Shown piece by piece: positions 44,094 to 54,060 of a stretch of 64,000 bases of DNA. The position numbers were made by a program, and so were the translations under genes. Every line of letters starts with the position of its first letter. Position 1 is the first letter of the stretch. The notes below the pieces were generated by a model. It had not been told where the DNA came from. It made no database searches and saw only the letters and a program-made list of their open reading frames with translations. This DNA comes from DAIDKA01 sp036521075 (GTDB lineage: Bacteria; Pseudomonadota; Gammaproteobacteria; Steroidobacterales; Steroidobacteraceae), in NCBI GenBank assembly GCA_036521075.1, contig DATDIL010000021.1:21955-85954 (forward strand). Direction: 5' to 3'.

Positions 44094-45098
44094 ATGGTTG
44101 TCACTCTCGGCGAGCTTGCGGTCCGCTTGGGGTGTGAGCTGCGCGGGGATCCGCTGCGCGAAGTTGACAGTGTAGCCACGCTGGCCGACGCGCATCCACG
44201 GGCCATCACGTTCCTGGCAGAAAGCCGCCACCGGGCGGCGTTGGCCCAGACGCAGGCCGCGGCCGTGGTACTGGAAGCACGTTTCGCCGCCGAATCTCCC
44301 GTTGCCACCCTGATTGCGGCCAATCCGCGCGCCACCTATGCCCGGATTGCGGCTCTGCTTTACCCATCACCCCCGCTGGTACCGGGGATTCACCCAAGTG
44401 CCGTCGTGGCCTCGGACGCACAGGTCGAAGCGGACGCCTGCGTGGGCCCGCTGGTCGTGATCGGCGCGCGCGCGCGTATCGGCGCCGGCGCGATGATTGG
44501 TCCGCACTGTGTGATCGGCGCCGATGTGGTGGTCGCCTCCCAGGTGCGACTGGTGGCGCGGGTCACGCTTTGTGATGGGGTCAGGGTCGGCGCAAGGTCG
44601 ATCCTGCATCCCGGATGTGTCATCGGGAGCGACGGTTTCGGATTTGCGCCCGAACGCGGCACCTGGTTGAAAGTGCAGCAGGTCGGCAGCGTGTGCATTG
44701 GTGCGGATGTGGAGATTGGCGCCAATAGCACCATTGATCGCGGCGCCATCGGCGACACGGTGATCGGGCAGGGGGTCAAGCTCGATAATCTGATCCAGAT
44801 CGGTCACAACGTGCGCTTGGGGGCCCACACGGCCATCGCCGGCTGCACCGGAATCTCCGGCAGCACGGTGGTCGGCGAGCGTTGCCAGATCGGCGGCGCC
44901 TGTGCGATTGGCGGGCACCTGCAGATCACTGATGATGTGATCATCACGGGCTTCTCGATGATCAGTCATTCGATTCCAAAGCCCGGGGTATACTCCAGCG
45001 GAATTCCATTTGAGGATGCGCGCACCTGGCGTCGGATGGTCGCCCGGTTCAAGCGCCAAAGCAAAGACGACAACAAAGATGACGGCAAAGATGACTGA
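44094..45098 (+). CDS. lpxD: UDP-3-O-acyl-glucosamine N-acyltransferase
   Basis: This 334-residue enzyme performs the third step of lipid A synthesis. The N-terminal uridine-binding domain (ITFLAESRHRAAL) is followed by a left-handed beta helix with hexapeptides and the catalytic histidine segment LDNLIQIGHNVRLGAHTAIAGC. The C-terminus ends in an odd Lys/Asp run (KDDNKDDGKDD) that overlaps the start of fabZ by eight bases. Confidence 0.95.
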   Translation: MVVTLGELAVRLGCELRGDPLREVDSVATLADAHPRAITFLAESRHRAALAQTQAAAVVLEARFAAESPVATLIAANPRATYARIAALLYPSPPLVPGIHPSAVVASDAQVEADACVGPLVVIGARARIGAGAMIGPHCVIGADVVVASQVRLVARVTLCDGVRVGARSILHPGCVIGSDGFGFAPERGTWLKVQQVGSVCIGADVEIGANSTIDRGAIGDTVIGQGVKLDNLIQIGHNVRLGAHTAIAGCTGISGSTVVGERCQIGGACAIGGHLQITDDVIITGFSMISHSIPKPGVYSSGIPFEDARTWRRMVARFKRQSKDDNKDDGKDD

Positions 45099-45546
45099 AG
45101 TCGTACAGTTGGATATCCACGGCATTCTGAAGCTGCTGCCACACCGCTACCCGTTCCTGATGGTGGACCGGGTACTGGAATGCCACGCCGGGCACGGTAT
45201 TCGTGCGCTGAAGAACGTGACCTTCAACGAACCGTATTTCACGGGCCATTTTCCGCAGCGGCCCGTCATGCCCGGGGTGATGATCATCGAGGCGCTGGCC
45301 CAGACCGCGGGCATACTTGCCTTCGTCACTAGCGGGGTGGTGCCGGATGCGGACACCAAGTTCTACTTCGTTGGTATCGACAATGCGCGCTTTCGCAAGC
45401 CGGTCGAGCCGGGCGATCAACTGATTCTCACGGTGCAGCTGACGCGCAGCTTCAAAGGCATCTGGCGCTTTTCGAGCACTGCATCCGTCGGCACCAACGA
45501 GGTGGCCAGCGCCGACATGATGGTGGCACCGGAGGTGTCCAAGTGA
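45091..45546 (+). CDS. fabZ: 3-hydroxyacyl-ACP dehydratase FabZ
   Basis: This hot-dog-fold enzyme of 151 residues dehydrates beta-hydroxyacyl-ACP in fatty-acid elongation. Catalytic H53 (YFTGHFPQRPVMPG) and E67 (MIIEALAQ) are visible, and LLPHRYPFLMVDRV is the family opening. Several close ATGs exist (45079, 45091); 45091 gives the usual length. It sits between lpxD and lpxA, as in E. coli. Confidence 0.95.
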   Translation: MTEVVQLDIHGILKLLPHRYPFLMVDRVLECHAGHGIRALKNVTFNEPYFTGHFPQRPVMPGVMIIEALAQTAGILAFVTSGVVPDADTKFYFVGIDNARFRKPVEPGDQLILTVQLTRSFKGIWRFSSTASVGTNEVASADMMVAPEVSK

Positions 45547-45556
45547 CGGCCGCTCC

Positions 45557-46327
45557 ATGATCGACGCGCACGCAGTCGTCGCGTCGCGCGCGCAGCTCGG
45601 CGCGGGCGTCACGGTCGGCCCCTTCGCGGTAATCGGTCCGGATGTCGTCATCGGTGCCCGCACCACGGTCGGCGCGCATGCCATCATCGAGGGGCCGACC
45701 CGCATCGGCGAGGACAACCAGATCTTCCCGTTTGCAGCGATCGGGGGGGCGCCGCAGGACAAGAAGTACAAGGGTGAGCCCACGCAGCTCACGATTGGCG
45801 ATCGCAATGTGTTTCGCGAGTTTTGCACCATGAACCGTGGCACGGCCGGCGGGCGTGGGCTCACCAGCATCGGTTCGGACGGTCTGTTCATGGCCTACTC
45901 GCATGTCGCGCACGACTGCGATATCGGCAACAAGGTGATCCTGGCCAATTGCGCGACCATGGGCGGGCATGTGCGGATCGGGGATTGGGTGCAGCTCGGC
46001 GGGCTGTCGGCGATCCACCAGTTCTGCAAGATCGGGGCGCACGCCTTCGTGGCCGGCGGCGCGATCCTCACGCGCGATCTGCCCCCGTACGTCATGATCG
46101 CCGGCAATCCCGCCAGACCCAGTTCCATCAATTCCGAGGGCCTGAAGCGTCGCGGGTACACTGCCGGGCAGATCCGTAATCTGCGCATGGCCTATCGCAT
46201 TCTCTACCGCTCGGAATTGAAACTGGCGGACGCAATCGTGCGGCTCACGGAACTCGCCCGCGACAATGCGGAAGTGCAGCCGTTGCTGGCATTCATCGAT
46301 ACTTCCACGCGCAGCCTGGTGCGCTGA
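45557..46327 (+). CDS. lpxA: UDP-N-acetylglucosamine acyltransferase
   Basis: This 256-residue enzyme makes the first acylation of lipid A. It is a left-handed beta helix of hexapeptides (VGPFAVIGPDVVIG and so on) with the catalytic histidine in MAYSHVAHDCDIGNKVILANC and a C-terminal helical part. It is followed by lpxB after 12 bases. Confidence 0.96.
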   Translation: MIDAHAVVASRAQLGAGVTVGPFAVIGPDVVIGARTTVGAHAIIEGPTRIGEDNQIFPFAAIGGAPQDKKYKGEPTQLTIGDRNVFREFCTMNRGTAGGRGLTSIGSDGLFMAYSHVAHDCDIGNKVILANCATMGGHVRIGDWVQLGGLSAIHQFCKIGAHAFVAGGAILTRDLPPYVMIAGNPARPSSINSEGLKRRGYTAGQIRNLRMAYRILYRSELKLADAIVRLTELARDNAEVQPLLAFIDTSTRSLVR

Positions 46328-46339
46328 CAGGCGTTAAGC

Positions 46340-47509
46340 ATGTCTGAGGCGCTGGTGATCGGCCTGGTTGCCGGCGAATCCTCCGGCGACGCCCTCGGTG
46401 CCGCGTTGCTCGCGGCGCTGCGCGCCCGCGCCGGTGCGGTACGTGCCTTCGGGATCGCGGGACCGATGATGCGCAGCGCGGGGTGCGAGGGATGGGCCGA
46501 CTCGCATGAACTTGCGGTCATGGGGCTCATCGAACCGCTGATGCACCTGCCGCGGCTGTTTGCGTTGCGGCGCCGGCTGGTGCGCGACTTCACTGCGGCG
46601 CGTCCGCATGTGTTCGTCGGCATCGATGCGCCGGCCTTCAATATCGGGCTCGAGGCGCAGCTGCGTGCGCGCGGCATCCCCACGGTGCAGTACGTGAGCC
46701 CGCAGGTGTGGGCCTGGCGGCAGGGCCGGGTGCGCACCATCGCATCTGCCTGTGACCTGGTGCTGTGCCTGTTTCCGTTCGAGAGTGAGTTCTACGGCGC
46801 GCATGGCGTGCGCGCGCAATTCGTCGGCCACCCGCTGGCCGACCAGATACCGCTGCACACGGACCGCGCCGCTGCGCGCCGCGGGTTGGGCCTTGAGTCA
46901 CGGGCCACCGTCGTCGCACTGCTGCCGGGCAGTCGGCTGGGGGAAGTCCGGCGTCTGGGTGAGGATTTCCTGCGCGCCGCACTGTGGCTGCAGGGGCAGC
47001 GGCCGGACGTGAAGTTTGTCGCGCCCATGGCCTCGCGCAGGGTACGCGACATATTTGCGACGCAACGGGAACGCGTGGCGCCGGGGCTTGAAGTGCAACT
47101 GTTCGAGGGCCACGCGCAGCAGTCGATGATCGCAGCGGATGCAGTTCTGGTAGCCTCCGGAACCGCGACACTTGAAACCCTGCTGATCCGTCGTCCCATG
47201 GTAGCCGCCTACCGGTTCAATGCGCTCACCGCCTTCCTGCTGCGCGGCATGGGGTTGGTGAAAGTCAGACATTTCTCCCAGCCCAACCTCCTGACGGGAA
47301 AAGCCCTGGTGCCGGAGTTCCTGCAGGAGGCTGTCAACGGCGAGGACCTGGGCCGGGCGCTGCAGCAGCAGCTCAACGATGAGCCGGGGCGCGCGCGCCT
47401 TGAGGCCGAGTTCCTCAAGGTGCATCAGCAACTGCGTGTCGGCGCTGCCGATCGCGCTGCGCAATCCATTCTGGATCTTCTGCAGGAACGTGGGATCTAT
47501 CGTGCTTGA
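46340..47509 (+). CDS. lpxB: Lipid A disaccharide synthase
   Basis: This 389-residue GT-B glycosyltransferase (family 19) joins lipid X and UDP-diacylglucosamine. Signatures are AGESSGDALGA, PAFNIGLEAQLRARGIPTVQYVSPQVWAWRQGR, FPFESEFYGAHGVRAQFVGHPLAD and LLPGSRLGEV. Its last codons overlap the rnhB start. Confidence 0.95.
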   Translation: MSEALVIGLVAGESSGDALGAALLAALRARAGAVRAFGIAGPMMRSAGCEGWADSHELAVMGLIEPLMHLPRLFALRRRLVRDFTAARPHVFVGIDAPAFNIGLEAQLRARGIPTVQYVSPQVWAWRQGRVRTIASACDLVLCLFPFESEFYGAHGVRAQFVGHPLADQIPLHTDRAAARRGLGLESRATVVALLPGSRLGEVRRLGEDFLRAALWLQGQRPDVKFVAPMASRRVRDIFATQRERVAPGLEVQLFEGHAQQSMIAADAVLVASGTATLETLLIRRPMVAAYRFNALTAFLLRGMGLVKVRHFSQPNLLTGKALVPEFLQEAVNGEDLGRALQQQLNDEPGRARLEAEFLKVHQQLRVGAADRAAQSILDLLQERGIYRA

Positions 47510-48107
47510 GTACATGATTGCCGGAGTCGATGAAGCCGGCCGCGGGCCGTTGGCCGGGCCGGTCGTCGCCGCCGCGGTGATTCTTGATCCGCGTCGACGC
47601 ATCACGGGTCTGCGGGACTCCAAGCAGCTCACGCCCGAACGCCGCGAGTCGCTGGCGGCACGCATCCGCGAGCGCGCCCTGTGCTGGGCGGTGGGCTGGT
47701 CGGAGTGTCACGAAATCGACACCCTGAACATCCTCGAGGCGACCCATCTGGCCATGCGCCGCGCACTGCTGGGGCTCACCGTATGCCCGCGCAGCATTCT
47801 GGTGGATGGCAATCGCTTGCCGTGCCTTGGCGATATCGCGCCGCAATGCACGGTGCGCGCCATCATCAGGGGCGATTGCAGCGAGCCGGCGATCAGCGCT
47901 GCCTCGATCCTCGCGAAAACCCATCGTGACGCCGTCATGCGCAAGCTGGACGTCGTCTATCCGGGGTATGGTATGGCAGTGCACAAGGGCTACGGAACGG
48001 CGGATCATCTGGCGGCGTTGGTGCGACACGCCGCGTGCGCCATCCACCGGCGCAGTTTCGGGCCGGTATCGGCCCCTCACACAGCCGTACCGGTAGAATC
48101 GATGTGA
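47502..48107 (+). CDS. rnhB: Ribonuclease HII
   Basis: This nuclease of about 201 residues cuts RNA in RNA-DNA hybrids, including single ribonucleotides. The catalytic acidic set is seen as GVDEAGRG (D10, E11), ILVDGN and a later aspartate in ILAKTHRDAVM. I use the GTG at 47502, coupled to lpxB by an eight-base overlap; an ATG at 47514 (MIAGVDEAG) is a reasonable alternative. dnaE follows after one base. Confidence 0.94.
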   Translation: MLEYMIAGVDEAGRGPLAGPVVAAAVILDPRRRITGLRDSKQLTPERRESLAARIRERALCWAVGWSECHEIDTLNILEATHLAMRRALLGLTVCPRSILVDGNRLPCLGDIAPQCTVRAIIRGDCSEPAISAASILAKTHRDAVMRKLDVVYPGYGMAVHKGYGTADHLAALVRHAACAIHRRSFGPVSAPHTAVPVESM

Positions 48108-48108
48108 C

Positions 48109-51100
48109 ATGAAGGCCCAGTTCGTTCACTTGAGGCTGCACACCGAATTCTCTCTGGTGGACAGCATTGTGCGCGTGCCGCAGCTGCTGGCCGCGGCGGC
48201 GAGCGCCGGCATGCCGGCCGTCGCGGTGACCGACCAGTACAACCTGTTCGCGATGGTGAAGTTCTATCGCGAGGCTCTGAGCCAGGGTGTCAAGCCCATC
48301 ATCGGCGTCGACCTGCTGGTGGCCGAAACGGCCGACCGCCGCGGCAGTTCGCGGCTGACGCTGCTATGTCAGGACCAGGCGGGCTACCGCAATGTCACGC
48401 GCCTGGTGACCCGCGCTTATCTGGAGGGCCAGAAAAATGGTCCGCCGATGGTGGAGCGCAGTTGGTTGACCGTCGAATCGCTCACGGGGCTGATCGCACT
48501 GTCCGGCGGCGCCGCAGGGGACATCGGCTGCGCACTGGTTAACGGCCGACCGGCGGATGCACGGGCGCAGCTGGAGTTCTGGCTCTCCCGGTGCGGCGAT
48601 CGTTTCTATATGGAGCTGCAGCGCCTGGGCCGGCCCGATGAGGAAAACTACATCGCCGCCGCCGTGGAGCTGGCGGCTGCGCGCGGCGTACCGGTGGTGG
48701 CGACCAATGACGTGCGCTTCCTCGCCGCCGCGGATTTCGAAACGCACGAAGCGCGCGTGTGCATCCAGGGGGGGCAGCTGCTGACGGACCCGGCACGCCC
48801 GAAGCAGTACACGCCGCAGCAGTTCCTGCGCACCCCGGCACAGATGTGCGCACTGTTCAGCGACGTTCCCGAGGCTGTGGCCAACACCGTGCAGATCGCG
48901 CGGCGCTGCAACCTGGTGCTGAACCTGGGTCAGCCGCGGCTGCCCGACTACCCGGTGCCCGCCGGTATGACGACGGAGCAGTTCCTCGAAAGCGAGTCGG
49001 GCGCGGGCCTTGCGGCACGCCTGGCCAGTACCCCCGAGACCGCCCGGCCGCCGACCTATCGCGAGCGCCTGGACATGGAGTTGAAGGTCATCTGCCAGAT
49101 GGGCTTCGCGGGCTACTTCCTGATCGTGGCCGATTTCATCCGCTGGGCGCGCCAGAATGCGGTGCCGGTAGGCCCCGGACGTGGCTCCGGCGCAGGCTCC
49201 CTGGTGGCTTACTGCCTGGGGATAACGGATCTGGACCCGATCGAACACGACCTGCTGTTCGAGCGCTTCTTGAATCCAGAGCGGGTCTCGATGCCGGATT
49301 TCGACGTCGACTTCTGCATGGATGGGCGGGATCGCGTCATCGACTATGTGGCACAGAAATACGGCCGTGATCGTGTCTCGCAGATCATCACCTACGGCAC
49401 CATGGCCGCCAAGGCGGTCGTGCGCGACGTCGGCCGGGTGCTGGGGCTGGGGTACGGCTTTGTCGACCGGATCGCGAAGCTGATTCCCTTCGAACTGGGG
49501 ATTACGCTCGATGATGCGTTGACCAAGGAACCGGAACTGCGGCGCCTGTATGACACCGAAGATGAGATCCGCAATCTCATCGATCTGGCGCGTGCGCTGG
49601 AAGGTCTCACGCGCAATGCCGGCACCCATGCCGGCGGCGTGGTCATTGCGCCCTCCGTGCTGACGGATTTCGCACCGCTGTACTGCGAGGCCGGTTCGGG
49701 CAGCGTCGTGACGCAGTTCGACAAGGATGATGTCGAGGCCGCGGGCCTGGTGAAGTTCGACTTCCTGGGGCTGCGCACGCTGACCATCATCGACCGGGCC
49801 CTGGCGATCATCAATCAGACACGGGCCCTGAGCGGTGAGGCGCCCGTCGCCATGAATTCACTGCCCGTGGGCGATGCGGCCACGTACGCCTTGTTGAGAT
49901 CCGGTCGCACCACGGCGGTCTTCCAGCTCGAATCGCGTGGCATGCGCGATCTGATCCGGCGCCTGAAGCCGGACTGCTTCGAGGACATCGTCGCGCTGGT
50001 CGCATTGTTCCGCCCCGGCCCGTTGGAGTCGGGCATGGTGGATGACTTCATCACCCGCAAGCGCGAACCGGCGAGCGGAATCATCGACTACCTGCATCCG
50101 GACCTGAAGCCGGCGCTGGCCTCCACCTATGGCGTCATCCTGTATCAGGAGCAGGTGATGCAGATCGCGCAGATCCTTGCCGGCTACACCCTGGGAGGGG
50201 CGGATCTGCTGCGCCGGGCGATGGGCAAGAAGAAGGCCGAGGAGATGGCGCAGCAGCGCTCCATCTTCGTCAGCGGCGCGGTCGCGCGCGGTGTGCCCGA
50301 GTCCCAGGCGGCGCACATCTTCGATCTGATGGAAAAATTCGCCGGCTACGGCTTCAACAAGTCGCACTCGGCCGCCTACGCGGTGCTGTCGTACCAGACC
50401 GCGTACCTCAAGACCCATCACACTGCGGCGTTCATGGCTGCGGTGTTGTCCGCGGACATGGATCACACCGACAAGGTGGTTTCCCTGATCGATGAGTGCA
50501 AGCAGCTGTCATTGGCCGTACTGCCGCCGGACGTGAACAGTTCGCGCCATGAGTTCGCGGTCGCGGATGCGAAGACCATCCGCTACGGACTTGGCGCCGT
50601 GAAGGGCGTCGGGCAGGGCGCCGTTGCGGCGTTGATCGCCGAGCGCGAAGCGCACGGCCCCTATCGCACTCTGGCTGACCTGTGCCGGCGCACCGATCTG
50701 ACACGCATCAATCGCCGCACGCTGGAGGCGCTGATCCGTTCGGGTAGCATGGACACCATCGGCCCGAACCGCGCGACGCTGCTGGACAGTTTGCCGCGCG
50801 CGCTGCAGCTGGGTGATCAGACCGCGCGTGCGCACGAGGCCGGGCAGAACGACATGTTCGGCCTCAGCGCCGCGCCGCAGCCCAGCACTGAGCAGGGTGG
50901 TGACGCCATAAAAGCACTAGCGGATTTCAGCGAAGCGGTGCGTCTGCAGGGCGAGCGGGAGACCCTCGGGCTGTATCTGACCGGCCATCCCATCGACCGT
51001 TTCGAAGCCGACCTGCCGCGCTTCGCGGCGCAGCGCATCGGCGATCTGATCACCGAGAAGCCCGCCAGTGCCGGTGAGGGCGAACGCGGCTTCAGTCGCG

Positions 51101-51621
51101 GGCGGCTGGTGACGGTGGCGGGGCTGGTGGATGAGATCCGCAAGCGTGGCCAGCGGGTGAGCATCATTTTGGATGACCGCACGGGGCGCATCGAGGCCAC
51201 GTTGTTCGATGATGTGTTCCAGCGGCACCGCGACCTGATCGTCAAGGATGCCATCGTGCTGCTCGAAGGCCACTTCCGCTTCGATGAGTTCGGGGATGCC
51301 TGGCGGATCTCGGCGCGCAAGATCACCGACCTGAATGCGGTGCGCGAGCAGCAGGCCCGACGGCTGGTCCTGAATCTGCCGCAGGAGTCGGATCGCAACG
51401 CGGTGCTCACGCGCCTGGCGGAGGTGCTGGCGCCATGGCGCAACGGCCCCTGCCAGGTCACCGTCCAGTACCGTACCGCGCAGGCCAGTGGGGCCCTGGA
51501 TCTGGGGCCGGAGTGGAGCGTGCGCCCGGGAAGGCAGCTGCTGGAGCATCTGGAAGAGCTGGTGGGCCGGGGCGGCATGCGGGTGCTGTACGGGCCCGTG
51601 GGAGCCTCCGGCGCCCCCTGA
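48109..51621 (+). CDS. dnaE: DNA polymerase III alpha subunit
   Basis: This 1170-residue replicative polymerase has an N-terminal PHP domain (FVHLRLHTEFSLVDS, VAVTDQYNLFAMVKFY), the palm with GPGRGSGAGSLVAYCLGITDLDP and the catalytic PDFDVDFCMDGRDRVIDYV. Fingers follow (GFNKSHSAAYAVLSYQTAYLKTH), then a helix-hairpin-helix region, an OB fold (LVTVAGLVDEIRKRGQRVSIILDDRTGRIEATLF) and a tau-binding tail. It lies between rnhB and accA as in E. coli. Confidence 0.97.
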   Translation: MKAQFVHLRLHTEFSLVDSIVRVPQLLAAAASAGMPAVAVTDQYNLFAMVKFYREALSQGVKPIIGVDLLVAETADRRGSSRLTLLCQDQAGYRNVTRLVTRAYLEGQKNGPPMVERSWLTVESLTGLIALSGGAAGDIGCALVNGRPADARAQLEFWLSRCGDRFYMELQRLGRPDEENYIAAAVELAAARGVPVVATNDVRFLAAADFETHEARVCIQGGQLLTDPARPKQYTPQQFLRTPAQMCALFSDVPEAVANTVQIARRCNLVLNLGQPRLPDYPVPAGMTTEQFLESESGAGLAARLASTPETARPPTYRERLDMELKVICQMGFAGYFLIVADFIRWARQNAVPVGPGRGSGAGSLVAYCLGITDLDPIEHDLLFERFLNPERVSMPDFDVDFCMDGRDRVIDYVAQKYGRDRVSQIITYGTMAAKAVVRDVGRVLGLGYGFVDRIAKLIPFELGITLDDALTKEPELRRLYDTEDEIRNLIDLARALEGLTRNAGTHAGGVVIAPSVLTDFAPLYCEAGSGSVVTQFDKDDVEAAGLVKFDFLGLRTLTIIDRALAIINQTRALSGEAPVAMNSLPVGDAATYALLRSGRTTAVFQLESRGMRDLIRRLKPDCFEDIVALVALFRPGPLESGMVDDFITRKREPASGIIDYLHPDLKPALASTYGVILYQEQVMQIAQILAGYTLGGADLLRRAMGKKKAEEMAQQRSIFVSGAVARGVPESQAAHIFDLMEKFAGYGFNKSHSAAYAVLSYQTAYLKTHHTAAFMAAVLSADMDHTDKVVSLIDECKQLSLAVLPPDVNSSRHEFAVADAKTIRYGLGAVKGVGQGAVAALIAEREAHGPYRTLADLCRRTDLTRINRRTLEALIRSGSMDTIGPNRATLLDSLPRALQLGDQTARAHEAGQNDMFGLSAAPQPSTEQGGDAIKALADFSEAVRLQGERETLGLYLTGHPIDRFEADLPRFAAQRIGDLITEKPASAGEGERGFSRGRLVTVAGLVDEIRKRGQRVSIILDDRTGRIEATLFDDVFQRHRDLIVKDAIVLLEGHFRFDEFGDAWRISARKITDLNAVREQQARRLVLNLPQESDRNAVLTRLAEVLAPWRNGPCQVTVQYRTAQASGALDLGPEWSVRPGRQLLEHLEELVGRGGMRVLYGPVGASGAP

Positions 51622-51662
51622 CTTGCGCTACCATCCGACTCTATGGCGGAACGATCACATTC

Positions 51663-52631
51663 ATGGCAGTAGCCTTTCTGGATTTCGAACAACCCATCGC
51701 CGAGCTCGAAGCGAAGATCGAGGAGCTGCGGCACGTGACCTCGGAATCCGAGGTCAGCATCAAGGACGAGATCTCCCGGCTGCAGGCCAAGAGCCGCCAG
51801 TTGACGCGCAACATATTTGCGAATCTCACCCCCTGGCAGATCACGCAGCTGGCGCGCCACCCGCAGCGGCCCTATCCGCTCGACTACACCGGCATGATCC
51901 TCACCGAGTTCAGCGAACTGCACGGTGATCGCATGTATGGCGACGACATGGCCATCGTGGGCGGCCTGGGGCGTCTGGAGAGCCGTGTCGTCATGATCAT
52001 CGGCCATCAGAAGGGGCGTGACACCAAGGAGCGTGTGCGGCGCAATTACGGCATGCCCAAGCCGGAAGGCTACCGCAAGGCGTTGCGCCTGATGAAGATG
52101 GCCGAACGCTTCGGTCTGCCCATCATCACCTTCATCGATACCCAGGGCGCCTATCCTGGCATCGGTGCCGAGGAGCGCGGCCAAAGCGAGGCCATCGCGC
52201 GCAATCTGTTTGAAATGGCGGTGCTGGGCACGCCCATCGTCACGGTCGTGACGGGGGAGGGCGGCTCCGGTGGCGCGCTCGCGATTGGCGTGTGCGATCG
52301 GCTGATGATGCTTCAGTACAGCACCTATTCGGTCATTTCGCCCGAAGGCTGCGCCTCAATCCTGTGGCGCAGTGCGGACAAGAAGGAGGCGGCCGCCGAG
52401 GCATTGGGCATTACCGCCGGGCGTCTGAAGCAGCTGGGGCTCATCGATGAACTGCTCGAGGAGCCTCTGGGCGGGGCGCATCGCGATCCGGTCGCGACGG
52501 CGGCCGCGCTGAAGGAGGCCGTGATTCGCCATCTCGATGAGCTCGAAGCCTTGAGCAAGGACGAGCTGCTCGCCCGCCGCGCCCAGAAGATCGCAGGCTT
52601 TGGCGTGTTCTCCGAGGACGGGGCGCAGTAA
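51663..52631 (+). CDS. accA: Acetyl-CoA carboxylase carboxyltransferase alpha subunit
   Basis: This 322-residue subunit pairs with AccD to carboxylate acetyl-CoA. Recognisable segments are FLDFEQPIAELEAKIEEL, GHQKGRDTKERVRRNYGMPKPEGYRKALRLM, DTQGAYPGIGAEERGQSEAIARNL and TGEGGSGGALAIGVCDRLMMLQYSTYSVISPEGCASILW. The ATG at 51663 is supported by family alignment in memory. Confidence 0.97.
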   Translation: MAVAFLDFEQPIAELEAKIEELRHVTSESEVSIKDEISRLQAKSRQLTRNIFANLTPWQITQLARHPQRPYPLDYTGMILTEFSELHGDRMYGDDMAIVGGLGRLESRVVMIIGHQKGRDTKERVRRNYGMPKPEGYRKALRLMKMAERFGLPIITFIDTQGAYPGIGAEERGQSEAIARNLFEMAVLGTPIVTVVTGEGGSGGALAIGVCDRLMMLQYSTYSVISPEGCASILWRSADKKEAAAEALGITAGRLKQLGLIDELLEEPLGGAHRDPVATAAALKEAVIRHLDELEALSKDELLARRAQKIAGFGVFSEDGAQ

Positions 52632-53984
52632 TTGCGCCGCGCGCGCGAGCGGCTTCCTTCTCCCGCCTGGGTTTATTCGCAGCTGCTGAAACTGCACCCG
52701 CCCGCCGCCGTGGCGCCACTGTGCGTGGCCTTCAGCGGAGGTGATGATTCCACGGCGCTGCTGACGCTGCTGGCCGAAATTCCCACGGTGCGCGCACGTC
52801 TGCGCGCCGCACACATCGATCATGGTCTGCACGCGGACTCACGATCCTGGGCGCGTGCCTGCCGTGCTCGATGTCGGCTCCTGCGGGTGCCCTTTCTCGC
52901 ACGGCGCCTGAGGCTGGCGCGCACCAAAGGGCAATCCCTGGAAGCGCTGGCGCGCTCGGCTCGCTACACCGCACTGTCGGCCGCGCTGCGGCCGGGCGAG
53001 GTGCTGCTGACCGCCCACCATCTGGAGGACCAGCTCGAGACGGTGCTGTTGCAGCTACTGCGCGGAGCGGGACTGCCAGGCCTGGCGGCGATGCCGGCGG
53101 TGGCGCCGCTGGGCGCAGGTGTGCTGGTGCGACCGCTGCTGGGTGTTTCCCGGGAGCAGCTGCGTGCCGTGGTGCAGGCGCGCGGCCTGCGCTGCCTCGC
53201 GGATCCTTCCAATGCGGATGAGACCTTTGATCGCAACTACCTGCGTCGCCAGGTGCTGCCGGCCATGATGAGGCGCTGGCCCGGCGCCGCGCGCACCGTG
53301 GCCCGCAGCGCCCGCCATATCGGCGCGGCGCAGGATCTGCTCGACCTGCTGGCGCGCACCGACCTCGGGCGCGCCGCGGATGGTGCGGCCCTGTCGGTTC
53401 CCGCTTTGCGGGCCCTGCCGCTGGAGCGGCGTCGCAATGCCCTGCGCTTCTGGATCAGCCGCTCCGGCCACGTGGTGCCGGACGCGCTGCGGCTGGAAGA
53501 AATTGCGGTGACGCTGCTCGCGGCGCGAACGGAGGCCAATCCGGTGGTGAGCTGGGGCGTCACCGCAGTCCAGCGGCATGCGGCGCGGCTCACCGTGGGC
53601 ACGGTGCAGCCGGTCAGTGCCGAGTACGAACTGACCTGGAATCCGCACCGCACACCCCGGCTCACTTTGCCGGCCGGCTGCGGGCGGCTGGAGCTGGTGC
53701 AGGCGACGCAGGGGCGCATTGACGCGACGGTGCTGCCGAGGCAGCTGACGGTAAGGACGCGTCGTGGGGGCGAACGGCTGCGGCCACGCAGCGGCGGACC
53801 CTCGCGCAGCCTGAAGAGCCTGCTGCAAAGTGAGGGCATCCCACTCACCGAGCGCCGGACTGTGCCGTTGCTGTTCGCCGGCGAGACGCTGGTGGCCGCA
53901 GGTGACCTGTGGGTGGATGCGCGCTGGCAGCCGGGTCCGCAAACCGCAAAACGCATGCGACTCATCTGGCACAGACCCGCATGA
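52632..53984 (+). CDS. tilS: tRNA(Ile)-lysidine synthetase
   Basis: This 450-residue N-type ATP pyrophosphatase converts C34 of the AUA-decoding tRNA to lysidine. The P-loop SGGDDSTAL is near residue 35, HIDHGLHADS and TAHHLEDQLETVLLQLLRGAGLPGLAAM follow, and a C-terminal domain resembles TilS-C (RRGGERLRPRSGGPSRSLKSLLQ). No ATG precedes the P-loop; the TTG directly after the accA stop is the best start, preceded by GGACGGGG. Confidence 0.92.
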   Translation: MRRARERLPSPAWVYSQLLKLHPPAAVAPLCVAFSGGDDSTALLTLLAEIPTVRARLRAAHIDHGLHADSRSWARACRARCRLLRVPFLARRLRLARTKGQSLEALARSARYTALSAALRPGEVLLTAHHLEDQLETVLLQLLRGAGLPGLAAMPAVAPLGAGVLVRPLLGVSREQLRAVVQARGLRCLADPSNADETFDRNYLRRQVLPAMMRRWPGAARTVARSARHIGAAQDLLDLLARTDLGRAADGAALSVPALRALPLERRRNALRFWISRSGHVVPDALRLEEIAVTLLAARTEANPVVSWGVTAVQRHAARLTVGTVQPVSAEYELTWNPHRTPRLTLPAGCGRLELVQATQGRIDATVLPRQLTVRTRRGGERLRPRSGGPSRSLKSLLQSEGIPLTERRTVPLLFAGETLVAAGDLWVDARWQPGPQTAKRMRLIWHRPA

Positions 53985-54009
53985 TTTGATAGTCTGTCCG
54001 CCCGTCGAG

Positions 54010-54036
54010 CCTGCACACCTGCAGGATTAAGTTTTT
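54010..54036 (+). terminator. Terminator-like hairpin before pyrG
   Basis: CCTGCA (54010-54015) and TGCAGG (54020-54025) form a six-base stem with a CACC loop, followed by ATTAAG and five T residues. It may end the accA-tilS transcript or act as an attenuator for pyrG. An outer CCGTC/GACGG pair (54002-54006, 54041-54045) encloses it. Confidence 0.5.
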
Positions 54037-54060
54037 GTCCGACGGAATCCCCATCTGCCC

